Assembly (NCBI GenBank): GCA_023135015.1
Contig: JAGLTZ010000082.1
Coordinates: forward strand, 1-8,234
From: Candidatus Latescibacterota bacterium
GTDB lineage: Bacteria; Blakebacterota; Blakebacteria; Blakebacterales; Blakebacteraceae
Direction: 5' to 3'
Length of the DNA: 8,234 nucleotides
Under the pieces are notes generated by a model. That model searched no databases, had not been told where the DNA came from, and saw only the letters and a list, made by a program, of their open reading frames with translations. Positions within the stretch are counted from its first letter, which is position 1, and the number at the start of each line of letters is the position of its first letter. The position numbers and the translations under genes were made by a program. Of this stretch, positions 1 to 6,296 are shown one piece after another.

Positions 1-156
1 GGTAAGAGCCTGCAGGGTCAGAGGAGTAACGAATCTTTGCCCTCCTGAAGTAATAAGTGCCCTGACCTGGTGGCCCTTTTTGATCAGGGACCTGGCCAGT
101 TCTGCCCCCCTATAAGCGACTATTGAACCGGTGATTCCTACGATTATTCGTGCCAC
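1..156 (-). CDS. coaBC: CoaBC (phosphopantothenoylcysteine decarboxylase / phosphopantothenate-cysteine ligase), N-terminal 52 codons only
   Basis: The visible part is the start of the bifunctional coenzyme A biosynthesis flavoprotein (Dfp). In this family the N-terminal CoaC domain decarboxylates phosphopantothenoylcysteine using FMN, and the C-terminal CoaB domain joins cysteine to phosphopantothenate. Translation from GTG at 156-154 gives VARIIVGITGSIVAYRGAEL, the typical opening beta strand and GxTGxIAAY-like FMN-binding turn of the flavoprotein decarboxylase fold. The segment KKGHQVRALITSGGQRFVTP follows, with the expected second strand and the F-[VI]-[TS]-P motif. An in-frame TGA lies just upstream (169-167), so GTG is the only reasonable start. 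A weak AGG (167-165) sits 8 bases before it. The gene starts 21 bases after rpoZ, as in the common gmk-rpoZ-coaBC order. The rest, including all of CoaB, is outside the window, so a stand-alone CoaC cannot be excluded. Confidence 0.88.
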   Translation of the reverse strand, partial: MARIIVGITGSIVAYRGAELARSLIKKGHQVRALITSGGQRFVTPLTLQALT

Positions 157-177
157 AAGGCAAACCTGTCAGCTGGT

Positions 178-408
178 TTACTCTTCAGCATACTCGTTCT
201 CTTCAGCTTCAACGCGTCCCTCGATGAGACGGGTCAGCGCTTCGGTCGTTACCTTTGCATCCGGCTCAATGTACTCCGGGTCATGGACGGCCTGCATGCG
301 GCGGAGATTGTTTATCTTCCGGGCCTCACGAGCTGCTATCACCACAGCCCAATAGATATTCGGCGTTGTATTGCGAAAATCTTCTACGTTCAGACGCTCT
401 TCTTTCAC
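178..408 (-). CDS. rpoZ: DNA-directed RNA polymerase omega subunit
   Basis: This is the small omega subunit, which binds the beta' subunit and helps RNA polymerase assembly and stability. The product is 76 residues, within the usual range. Residues 14-33 (TTPNIYWAVVIAAREARKIN) match the conserved omega helix, usually seen as N-R-[YF]-x-x-[VL]-x-x-A-A-x-R-A-R-x-[LI]. The later segment KVTTEALTRLIEGRVE fits the family's K-[PV]-x-x-x-A-x-x-E-[IL]-x-x-G-K-[IV] helix. The C-terminus is acidic. The start is GTG, overlapping the gmk stop as GTGA (4 bases), with a strong AAGGAG (422-417) 8 bases upstream. This points to translational coupling to gmk. The sequence is divergent from enterobacterial omega, but the gmk and coaBC neighbours make the call firm. 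Confidence 0.9.
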   Translation of the reverse strand: MKEERLNVEDFRNTTPNIYWAVVIAAREARKINNLRRMQAVHDPEYIEPDAKVTTEALTRLIEGRVEAEENEYAEE

Positions 409-1049
409 TGACTATGCTCCTTATCCTCGTTTTTTTGGGCCAGTTCTTCAGAGTATTTTTCTATAAACGGGCGCATTCTTTCCAGGGCACATTTTTCTGC
501 CTCGATAATGTGCACTATCTTCTCCACAGAGTCCTCAAATTCCTCGTTGACGATCACGTAGTCATACAGTTCTACATTCTCGATCTCCTGAGGCGCCCCT
601 TTAAGACGCTTGCGGATAGAGATTTCATTGTTCGTCCCCCTGTTCGAGAGACGCTCCTGGAGTGCCGAAGGTGACGGCGGGAAGATGAAGATCAGGACAG
701 AGTCAGGGTAGCTTCTCTTCAGGCTTTTGGCTCCCTGTCCGTCGATATCAAGCACCACCACCTTTCCCCGCTCCACCGCACCGCTCAGCTTCGCCTTGAG
801 GGTGCCGTACAGATTGTCATGTACCTCGGCCCACTCCGCAAGTTCGCCCCTTCCGATCATTTCTTCGAACTGTTCCGGCGTAACGAAGTGGTAATCCACT
901 CCATCCCTTTCATTTGACCTGCGGGCCCTTGTGGTAATCGAAACGGAATATTCCGCCTCCTCTACCTTGCGGAGCACCTCGTAACAGATGCTCGTTTTCC
1001 CGGCTCCGGAAGGAGCACTGATAATCAGTGGAAAACCTCGATTATTCAA
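405..1049 (-). CDS. gmk: Guanylate kinase
   Basis: This cytoplasmic enzyme phosphorylates GMP to GDP with ATP, feeding GTP, dGTP and (p)ppGpp metabolism. The product is 214 residues, close to the roughly 205 usual for bacterial Gmk, with a short polar C-terminal tail. The P-loop is SAPSGAGKTS at 11-20, with K18 as the phosphate-binding lysine. The GMP-binding segment SVSITTRARRSNERDGVDYH (35-54) carries the conserved R41, R44 and Y53. The LDIDGQGA segment matches the family's LDIDxQGA. The start is TTG at 1049, overlapping the yicC stop by 8 bases with only a weak AGG 9 bases upstream. No ATG or GTG exists in frame before the P-loop, and an in-frame stop lies upstream. Translation probably depends on coupling to yicC. 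A run of seven A residues occurs near the 3' end of the coding strand (436-430). Confidence 0.95.
   Translation of the reverse strand: MNNRGFPLIISAPSGAGKTSICYEVLRKVEEAEYSVSITTRARRSNERDGVDYHFVTPEQFEEMIGRGELAEWAEVHDNLYGTLKAKLSGAVERGKVVVLDIDGQGAKSLKRSYPDSVLIFIFPPSPSALQERLSNRGTNNEISIRKRLKGAPQEIENVELYDYVIVNEEFEDSVEKIVHIIEAEKCALERMRPFIEKYSEELAQKNEDKEHSQ
417..422 (-). promoter_or_regulatory. Ribosome binding site of rpoZ
   Basis: AAGGAG is read on the minus strand inside the last codons of gmk. It sits 8 bases before the GTG start of rpoZ and is one of the stronger Shine-Dalgarno sequences of the window. It fixes the choice of the GTGA overlap start. Confidence 0.8.
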
Positions 1050-1914
1050 TGTTTTGAACCTGCTCTCTGATTTTTTCCAGCTCTTCTTTCGTGGCTACAA
1101 CCAGATAACCGATATCCTGATCGTTTGCCTTACTGCCGATAGTATTTACCTCTCTGTGCATTTCCTGCAGCAGGAAGTTGAGTTGGCGGCCAGCCGGGTC
1201 CGGTCCGGCCATTATATGCCTGGCCTGGTTCAGGTGGCTGCGAAGTCGGGTGCACTCTTCGCTTATATCGACGCGGTCCGCGAAAAGGGCAATTTCACTA
1301 TATAACCGATTCTCGTCCAACGCAGTATCTGTAAGAATCTCTTCCACCCGGCTCTTCAGTCTCTCAGCGTACTCAGCGCTCCTTCCCGGTGCCAGCTTTT
1401 CTATTCCTCCAAGGCTTTCTTCGACTGCCTCGAACCTTTGTTCGAGGTCCTCAGACAGCGCCGTTCCCTCTCTTTCCCTCATCACAACGAGCGCATTCAA
1501 AGCTTCCTCAAGTGCAGGCTTTACATTTCCCCAGATTTCTTCTCCTGCTTCTTCTGTTGCATTTGCAGAAATCACATCCCGGAAACCGGCCAGCATGGCC
1601 AGATCCGGCTCACCGGGAAGATCCAATCGCTCCCTGAGCGTATTCAGGATTTTCAGATATTCCTCGGCCCGCTCGATGTCAACAACGGGCTCGCCCTCTC
1701 CCGCGCCCTCCATTCCTACCGTCACGGTAATCCTGCCGCGTTCCAGTTGCCTGCGAACAACGTCCCTGATCCGCGGTTCCAGCTGCATCACTTCCCTGCC
1801 TCCGCGTACTACTACATCGAGAAAACGGTTGTTGACTGAATGGATCTCAACCACCGTCTCTAACTGCGGATCTGAAGTCGTGCAACGACCAAAGCCAGTC
1901 ATGCTTCGAACCAT
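1042..1914 (-). CDS. yicC: YicC/YloC family endoribonuclease
   Basis: The product is a 290-residue YicC family protein. Members are hexameric metal-dependent endoribonucleases; E. coli YicC acts on small RNAs such as RyhB, and the Bacillus homologue is YloC. The N-terminal YicC domain opens with MVRSMTGFGR and contains SVNNRFLD (about 26-33), both family hallmarks. The C-terminal DUF1732 domain contains ADRVDISEE and then QEMHREVNTIGSKAND (250-265), the most conserved block, ending in a charged helix. I chose ATG at 1914 rather than an in-frame TTG at 1932. The ATG gives the family's usual N-terminus and length, and has GAGGA (1927-1923) 8 bases upstream; the TTG overlaps the lgt stop and would add six unrelated residues. 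The gene starts 14 bases after lgt and overlaps gmk by 8 bases, in the widely conserved yicC-gmk-rpoZ order. Confidence 0.93.
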   Translation of the reverse strand: MVRSMTGFGRCTTSDPQLETVVEIHSVNNRFLDVVVRGGREVMQLEPRIRDVVRRQLERGRITVTVGMEGAGEGEPVVDIERAEEYLKILNTLRERLDLPGEPDLAMLAGFRDVISANATEEAGEEIWGNVKPALEEALNALVVMREREGTALSEDLEQRFEAVEESLGGIEKLAPGRSAEYAERLKSRVEEILTDTALDENRLYSEIALFADRVDISEECTRLRSHLNQARHIMAGPDPAGRQLNFLLQEMHREVNTIGSKANDQDIGYLVVATKEELEKIREQVQNIE

Positions 1915-1922
1915 CAGGACTT

Positions 1923-1927
1923 TCCTC
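1923..1927 (-). promoter_or_regulatory. Ribosome binding site of yicC, deciding its start
   Basis: GAGGA on the minus strand lies in the 14-base gap between lgt and yicC, 8 bases before ATG 1914. It supports that start over the longer TTG 1932 reading. Confidence 0.75.
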
Positions 1928-1928
1928 T

Positions 1929-2717
1929 TCAATCCAATGAATCAGCGCGCCGCGAGCGGGACAATACTATGAGAAGGACACCCACGACTACGAAGGCCCA
2001 ATTAAGCATATTGTTGAACAGCCCCATACCACCATCATAATAACGCAGGAGATCTTCATAGCCACGCATCAGACCGACTAAAACAAAATAGGCACCAATA
2101 ACAATACCGTCAAACTTCGCCCACCTGCGCTCTATTAACAATAGAATGGCAACTATCAGCAGATTGTTAAAAACCATGTAAAGCTGTACTGGATGGATGG
2201 GTATTCCGGTGAAAGTGGCACCTGCCATCGTTTCTACAGGGAAGACTACCCCAAACGGGCCGTCTGTGGGAATCCCATAGCAGCATCCATTGAGAAAGCA
2301 ACCTGTACGCCCGGCCGCAGTTCCGAGGGCGAGTGGAGGAGCGGCGGCATCGAGCACTTTAAGCGGCTCGAGCTTCCACCTCTTCATAAGCATTACCGCC
2401 GTGGGAACAGCTGCGATAAGACCTCCGTAAAAAACCATCCCGTGCATTCCAACAACTCCACCGGACTGGATAGGCCATACTATCCGCCACAGCTGGCCTG
2501 AGAATTCCTGCCAGTGTGTCGCTACATATAGGAGCCTGGCGCCTGCAAGTCCGGTCAAGACCATAGCGATGGCCATATCTAGAAGGCGTGTGACGGGCAG
2601 ACCTTTCGCCCTGCCGCGCCTGACAAGCCACCAGGCTCCGATACCGAAGCCCACGGCCATCATCAGACCATAGCTGCGCAGCACGAAAGGGCCGAACTTG
2701 ATTAATTCGGGGATCAC
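1929..2717 (-). CDS. lgt: Phosphatidylglycerol-prolipoprotein diacylglyceryl transferase
   Basis: Lgt is an integral inner-membrane enzyme that moves diacylglycerol from phosphatidylglycerol to the lipobox cysteine of prolipoproteins. The product is 262 residues and rich in hydrophobic segments. Family marks are FGPFVLRSYGLM near the N-terminus, GRTGCFLNGCCYG at 136-148 (the Lgt signature region, R137), HPVQLY around 175-180, and an R218...R225 pair in the C-terminal arm. Compared with E. coli, the signature Asn and Glu are cysteines (C140, C145), and Tyr97 occupies the essential-His position in the FxGG loop. This looks like the cysteine-type Lgt subfamily. The start is uncertain. I chose GTG at 2717, 10 bases after the rodA stop, because it gives MIPELIKFGPF, a typical beginning. 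A TTG at 2771 would add an atypical 18-residue extension inside rodA. The Shine-Dalgarno signal is weak (GAG 9 bases upstream), suggesting coupling to rodA. Confidence 0.93.
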   Translation of the reverse strand: MIPELIKFGPFVLRSYGLMMAVGFGIGAWWLVRRGRAKGLPVTRLLDMAIAMVLTGLAGARLLYVATHWQEFSGQLWRIVWPIQSGGVVGMHGMVFYGGLIAAVPTAVMLMKRWKLEPLKVLDAAAPPLALGTAAGRTGCFLNGCCYGIPTDGPFGVVFPVETMAGATFTGIPIHPVQLYMVFNNLLIVAILLLIERRWAKFDGIVIGAYFVLVGLMRGYEDLLRYYDGGMGLFNNMLNWAFVVVGVLLIVLSRSRRADSLD

Positions 2718-2727
2718 CGGGTCTGTC

Positions 2728-3963
2728 TCAATACTCCACCCAACGCATCCGTAGCCCCAGCACGATGCCAATCAGCAGCATCATCGATACCAGGTGCGAG
2801 CCACCGTAGCTGATGAAAGGCAGAGGGAGCCCCGTGATAGGAAGCAGCCCCAGTGCCATACCGATATTCACCACAACGTGCGTAAAGATAATTGCCGACG
2901 CGCCGATAATTACCAGCCCTGCAAACGAGTTTTTAACTTCTACAGCCGCTCTGAGACTTCGATGGAGTACTCCCATAAAGAGCAGCAGCACTACGAGAGC
3001 ACCTACCAGACCTGTCTCCTCCGCTATGACACTGAACATGAAATCAGTGTGCTGCGCGGGCAGGAAATTCAGCTTCGTCTGGGTTCCCTGAAGGTAGCCC
3101 TTGCCCAGCAGACCTCCCGAGCCCACTGCAACCGTGGATTGTATGACATGGTAGCCGGCACCAAGGGGGTCCTGCTGGGGATCTACGAAAGTGAGTATCC
3201 GCTGACGCTGATATTCGTGAAGATTGTCCCAAACCGTGGGAGTAACCGCACCCAGCACGATATTTACCGTCACGACCAGCAGTGCGAGTTCTCTGCGGAG
3301 CCGGCTCTTCCAGACAACGACTCCCACCGCTATCAGCATCGGGCCCCATGTGTAAGGAGAGAAGGCGGTCACGACACTCAGTAAGGGACTGCAGAGGAGG
3401 AAAATTACCCAGAGAGGTACGCCTCTCCAGAAGAGTACGGGCAGCAGCACGGCCGGGAAGACCAGCGCCGTTCCGAGGTCGGGCTGACGCGCCACGAGCA
3501 GAAAGGGCAGACCTGCCAACCCCACCGGGATCAGGAAATCCCTGACCCGCCTGAAGTTGACGTTGTGTCCGGACAGGTAGCGGGCAATGGCCAGCACCAT
3601 GGCTACCTTGGCGGGTTCGCTCGGCTGAAGCCGGATAGCGCCTGCCAGGTTGAACCAGCGTTCCGCCCCTCCTCCGCCGACAACAAGCACACCCACAAGC
3701 AGCAGCATCGCAATTCCGTATATAAGGTATGCCGTACTGTAGTAGAACTGCAGAGGCAGGCGGATGGCCACCAGGATTGCCGTAAGTCCCACCAGAGCCC
3801 ATAGTGCCTGACGGGTGTGGAGTGGAGCAGCGACCTGGATGTTTTCCACGGTCGCCGAATAGACGAAGACGATGCCGATAACAATGAGCCCAATCGCACT
3901 CCAGAAGAGGCGATGATCGAAATCCCTCAGAAAGTGCCTGGATAGCCGCTTTCCTCTGGTCAT
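2728..3963 (-). CDS. rodA: RodA, SEDS-family peptidoglycan glycosyltransferase
   Basis: RodA polymerises lipid II into glycan strands and works as a pair with PBP2 in the elongation complex. The product is 411 residues with about ten predicted membrane helices, starting after a short basic cytoplasmic tail (first helix about 19-36). SEDS marks are RWFNLAGAIRLQPSEPAK (102-119), ARQPDLGTA (158-166), HTDFMFSVIAEETG (305-318) and PFISYGGS (382-389). D307 in the HTDF motif corresponds to the Asp found essential for polymerase activity in RodA homologues. The preceding gene is its cognate transpeptidase and mreBCD lie upstream, so this is RodA and not FtsW or SpoVE. The ATG overlaps the mrdA stop (ATGA). 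It has GGAGG (3977-3973) 9 bases upstream, and that sequence lies inside a short palindrome. Length and motifs look complete. Confidence 0.96.
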   Translation of the reverse strand: MTRGKRLSRHFLRDFDHRLFWSAIGLIVIGIVFVYSATVENIQVAAPLHTRQALWALVGLTAILVAIRLPLQFYYSTAYLIYGIAMLLLVGVLVVGGGGAERWFNLAGAIRLQPSEPAKVAMVLAIARYLSGHNVNFRRVRDFLIPVGLAGLPFLLVARQPDLGTALVFPAVLLPVLFWRGVPLWVIFLLCSPLLSVVTAFSPYTWGPMLIAVGVVVWKSRLRRELALLVVTVNIVLGAVTPTVWDNLHEYQRQRILTFVDPQQDPLGAGYHVIQSTVAVGSGGLLGKGYLQGTQTKLNFLPAQHTDFMFSVIAEETGLVGALVVLLLFMGVLHRSLRAAVEVKNSFAGLVIIGASAIIFTHVVVNIGMALGLLPITGLPLPFISYGGSHLVSMMLLIGIVLGLRMRWVEY

Positions 3964-5801
3964 ATGGGAGGACCTCCGCCCCCGACGGCGGGGCTCCTGG
4001 AAGCAGCGCGGTCCCTGAAGTACGCTCGCAGCACTTCGGCGGCGATAGGGGCCGCCACAGCGCTTCCCCCTCCACCGTTCTCCACGAGGACGGTCACCAC
4101 TATTTCGGGATCTTCGACTGGAGCGAAAGCAGTGAACCAGGCGTGATCCTCACCGTGCGGGTTCTGCCCCGTGCCCGTCTTGCCTGCCACCATTACACCA
4201 GGTACGCGCAGGGCCACATTTCGCGCCGTCCCTTTCTCCCCGTTAATAACCCGGATCATGCCTTCTCTGACCAGTGCCAGCGCCTCTGGATCTACTCCGT
4301 CCAGTGGAACAGGTTCTGTCTGTGCAAGGGGCTCTCTCGCTCCTTCCTCCCTGGGGACTGTGAACCGGACCATATAGGGAGTCACCCGCATACCCCCATT
4401 TGCTATAGCCGCAGTCATAACCGCCACCTGCAGCGGGGTGGCCAGGATTTCGCCCTGGCCGACGGACAGGTTGATAACCTGGCCGGATTCGATCCACTCA
4501 CCGGAGCCGATCGTCCGATCGTAATAATTCTCGTCGGGAAAATTTCCCGGCACTTCCCCGGGAAGGTTGAGGCCAGTATTTTGTCCCAGGCCGAATGAAG
4601 TCGCCATCCGATGAAGCGGTCTCAGCCCGAGCCGCACACCCACCTGATAGAAAAAGACGTCACACGACTGCTCGATCGCTCCCACTACGTTCAGTTCCCC
4701 ATGATCCTCTTTCCAGCAGTGGAAACTCCTGTTGCCCAGTCTCCAGCCCCCCGGAACACACGGGTCAAGAGTCATACTCTCGTTGATGACACCTTCCTGG
4801 AGACCTGCAGTCGCCGATACGATCTTTACTGTGGAGGCCGGAGGATAGAGCCCGGCAAGAGCACGGTTGAGGAGCGGTTTGCGTCTGTCACTGTTCAGGC
4901 TGTCCCATGTAGCGGCATCGAGGACACCGCTGAAATCGAGGGGATCGAAATGTGGCAGGCTGGCCATGACCAGCAGCGCACCGTCACGCGGATCCATTGC
5001 AATCACGGCACCGCGCGCAGTGTCGGAAAAGGCCGACTCGGCAACGCCCTGGAGTTCAATATCAAGTGTGGTTATCAGGTGATTGCCATGTACGGGTGGG
5101 AGGTATCCGCGCTCCCTGGTCTCGCGTACCGTCCGACCCTGAGCGTTGACCTCCACGTACCCGATCCCCTTCTCTCCTCGCAGGACCTCCTCGTAGGCGC
5201 GCTCCACTCCATCTTTGCCCACCAGATCGCCGAACAGATAATCCTCTCCCCTCCGCTGGCGCTCGGAGAGCTCTTCCTCGTCGATTTCCCGGAGGAAACC
5301 GAGTGTGTGCGAGGCCAGCACTCCGTAAGGGTATCGGCGACGGGGCTCCATCTGGATGCCCACATAGGGCAGTTCGGGTCCCCGTTCCCTGATCCTGGCG
5401 ACAACCTCGAAAGAAACATCCCGCTTTATCGGTACCGGCGTATACTGGTGACCTTTCCGCTCGCGCAGCCGCACGACTATATCTTCGGGTGGCACATCCA
5501 GAATTGTGGCGATTTCCCTGATTACATTGTCCTGCTGAACAGTGGTGGGCGGAGTGATGGTTACTGTCCAGGAAAGACGGTTATCGACGATTATGCGTCC
5601 TTCCCGGTCGTAGATTCTCCCCCTTATCGGCTGCTGGACAACAGGTCTCAGACGATTCTGATCGCTGAGCTGTACGAACACATCATGTCTGGCGACCTGC
5701 AGGTGCCCAACCCGGAGAAGCAGGAAGAGGAGGAACGCACCGTAGCCTACGAAGAGAACATTGGCCCTCCATCTACGTGCCTGTACTTCAGCGTCGGTCA
5801 A
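3960..5801 (-). CDS. mrdA: Penicillin-binding protein 2, elongation-specific DD-transpeptidase
   Basis: This class B PBP cross-links peptidoglycan during side-wall growth and activates RodA. The product is 613 residues (E. coli PBP2 is 633). A short cytoplasmic tail precedes one membrane anchor (about 14-32). The periplasmic pedestal contains IRGRIYDREG (59-68), RYPYGVLASHTLGF and GKDGVERAYEEVLRGEKG (195-212). The transpeptidase domain starts near 245 and has all three active-site motifs: STVK (S323 nucleophile, K326), SCD (379-381) and KTGT (541-544). D346, H361/C362, H367 and C380 may form a zinc site. The C-terminus is Gly/Pro-rich. The start is TTG at 5801, directly after an in-frame TAG, with AAGGA 9 bases upstream and no ATG or GTG start before the membrane segment. 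It overlaps mreD by 14 bases and rodA by 4. Confidence 0.96.
   Translation of the reverse strand: MTDAEVQARRWRANVLFVGYGAFLLFLLLRVGHLQVARHDVFVQLSDQNRLRPVVQQPIRGRIYDREGRIIVDNRLSWTVTITPPTTVQQDNVIREIATILDVPPEDIVVRLRERKGHQYTPVPIKRDVSFEVVARIRERGPELPYVGIQMEPRRRYPYGVLASHTLGFLREIDEEELSERQRRGEDYLFGDLVGKDGVERAYEEVLRGEKGIGYVEVNAQGRTVRETRERGYLPPVHGNHLITTLDIELQGVAESAFSDTARGAVIAMDPRDGALLVMASLPHFDPLDFSGVLDAATWDSLNSDRRKPLLNRALAGLYPPASTVKIVSATAGLQEGVINESMTLDPCVPGGWRLGNRSFHCWKEDHGELNVVGAIEQSCDVFFYQVGVRLGLRPLHRMATSFGLGQNTGLNLPGEVPGNFPDENYYDRTIGSGEWIESGQVINLSVGQGEILATPLQVAVMTAAIANGGMRVTPYMVRFTVPREEGAREPLAQTEPVPLDGVDPEALALVREGMIRVINGEKGTARNVALRVPGVMVAGKTGTGQNPHGEDHAWFTAFAPVEDPEIVVTVLVENGGGGSAVAAPIAAEVLRAYFRDRAASRSPAVGGGGPPI
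3967..3977 (-). promoter_or_regulatory. rodA ribosome binding site inside a palindrome
   Basis: The minus-strand sequence GGAGGTCCTCC contains the rodA Shine-Dalgarno GGAGG (3977-3973), 9 bases before ATG 3963. The CCTCC half is complementary to it, so the RNA can fold GGAG/CCUC-type pairs over a tight loop. The same bases encode the Gly/Pro end of PBP2. Confidence 0.6.
3980..3993 (-). promoter_or_regulatory. Small GC-rich hairpin just before the rodA ribosome binding site
   Basis: The minus strand reads CCCCG-CCGT-CGGGG, a perfect 5-bp stem with a 4-base loop, ending 2 bases before the rodA GGAGG. No T-run follows, so it is not a terminator. Its role, if any, would be in translation or RNA stability. 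It also encodes part of the Gly-rich PBP2 tail, so composition alone could explain it. Confidence 0.4.
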
Positions 5802-6285
5802 CTACGTGCTTCCTTCCCCGGATCAGACCAGCCGCACTTAGGCAGGCGGTACCTACAAGCGCCGTGTAGACTGCCCCGCCGAACGCTCTGCCTGCAAACA
5901 GCCATAACATGTTCCCCTCTCCCTGGAGAGAAGCCACTATTGAATAGACCGCATCATGAGCCAGCAAACCGGCTGCAAATGCCGCACCCTGATTTAAAGG
6001 AACATCGAGGTCGAGAAAAACCTGCGCCTTTCCCCCGAGATATCCGGCAAGCGTGCCCGCCATCGCACCCGCACCCATAGTAGGCGGGTGGTAGAGATCT
6101 ACGGCCAGTCCCACCAGAAATCCGGCTGCGCAGCCCAAACTCGAACCTTCGTATGCGCCCACTATCAGTGCGAATACAACGACCAGGTCCGGGCGCTGCC
6201 CGAAAATACTGAGAGAAGGGACCAGGGATGTCTGGAGCACGACAGCGCTCAAACCGAAAAAGAGATAGCGGACCAGCCGATTCAC
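5788..6285 (-). CDS. mreD: Rod shape-determining protein MreD
   Basis: MreD is a small inner-membrane protein that binds MreC and belongs to the elongation complex. The product is 165 residues, almost entirely hydrophobic, with five or six predicted membrane helices and a basic C-terminus (RGRKHVVDRR). Family marks are QRPDLVVVFALIVGAYEG near 30-47, then GFLVGLAVDLYHPPTMGAG with its Asp after the GL-x-x motif, and a GYLGG segment. Two GTG codons stand in tandem (6288 and 6285). AGGAGG (6296-6291), overlapping the mreC stop, lies 2 bases from the first and 5 from the second, so I chose 6285; the longer form would add one Val. The reading frame overlaps mrdA by 14 bases. Its position between mreC and mrdA makes the call secure despite the family's low sequence conservation. 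Confidence 0.92.
   Translation of the reverse strand: MNRLVRYLFFGLSAVVLQTSLVPSLSIFGQRPDLVVVFALIVGAYEGSSLGCAAGFLVGLAVDLYHPPTMGAGAMAGTLAGYLGGKAQVFLDLDVPLNQGAAFAAGLLAHDAVYSIVASLQGEGNMLWLFAGRAFGGAVYTALVGTACLSAAGLIRGRKHVVDRR
5811..5815 (-). promoter_or_regulatory. Ribosome binding site of mrdA
   Basis: AAGGA on the minus strand, inside the 3' end of mreD, stands 9 bases before the TTG start of mrdA at 5801. With the TAG immediately before the TTG, it fixes that start. Confidence 0.65.
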
Positions 6286-6290
6286 CACAT

Positions 6291-6296
6291 CCTCCT
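6291..6296 (-). promoter_or_regulatory. Ribosome binding site of mreD
   Basis: AGGAGG on the minus strand is the strongest Shine-Dalgarno of the window and overlaps the mreC stop (TAGGAGG). It is followed by ATGTGGTGAA, which holds an out-of-frame ATG that meets a stop after one further codon, and two in-frame GTG codons. Spacing favours the second GTG. Confidence 0.8.

Noticed and set aside
1932..1932. TTG 1932 as the start of yicC.
   Set aside because: It overlaps the lgt stop and adds six residues absent from the family; ATG 1914 has a good ribosome binding site and the standard N-terminus.
1178..1972. A 264-codon plus-strand open frame opposite yicC.
   Set aside because: It is antisense to a clear yicC, is serine- and arginine-rich, and has no motifs or sensible ribosome binding site.
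3980..3993. The GC-rich hairpin as a transcription terminator between mrdA and rodA.
   Set aside because: No T-run follows it on the coding strand, the stem is only 5 bp, and it lies inside coding sequence upstream of a coupled gene.
3044..4075. A 343-codon minus-strand open frame in another phase across rodA and the end of mrdA.
   Set aside because: The in-phase rodA and mrdA readings carry all family motifs; this frame is rich in Gly, Pro, Arg and Ser and resembles no protein I know.
4611..6080. A 489-codon plus-strand open frame opposite mrdA and mreD.
   Set aside because: It is wholly antisense to two well-recognised genes, has no recognisable domain, has an odd composition, and is explained by a GC-biased coding strand leaving few stops on the opposite strand.
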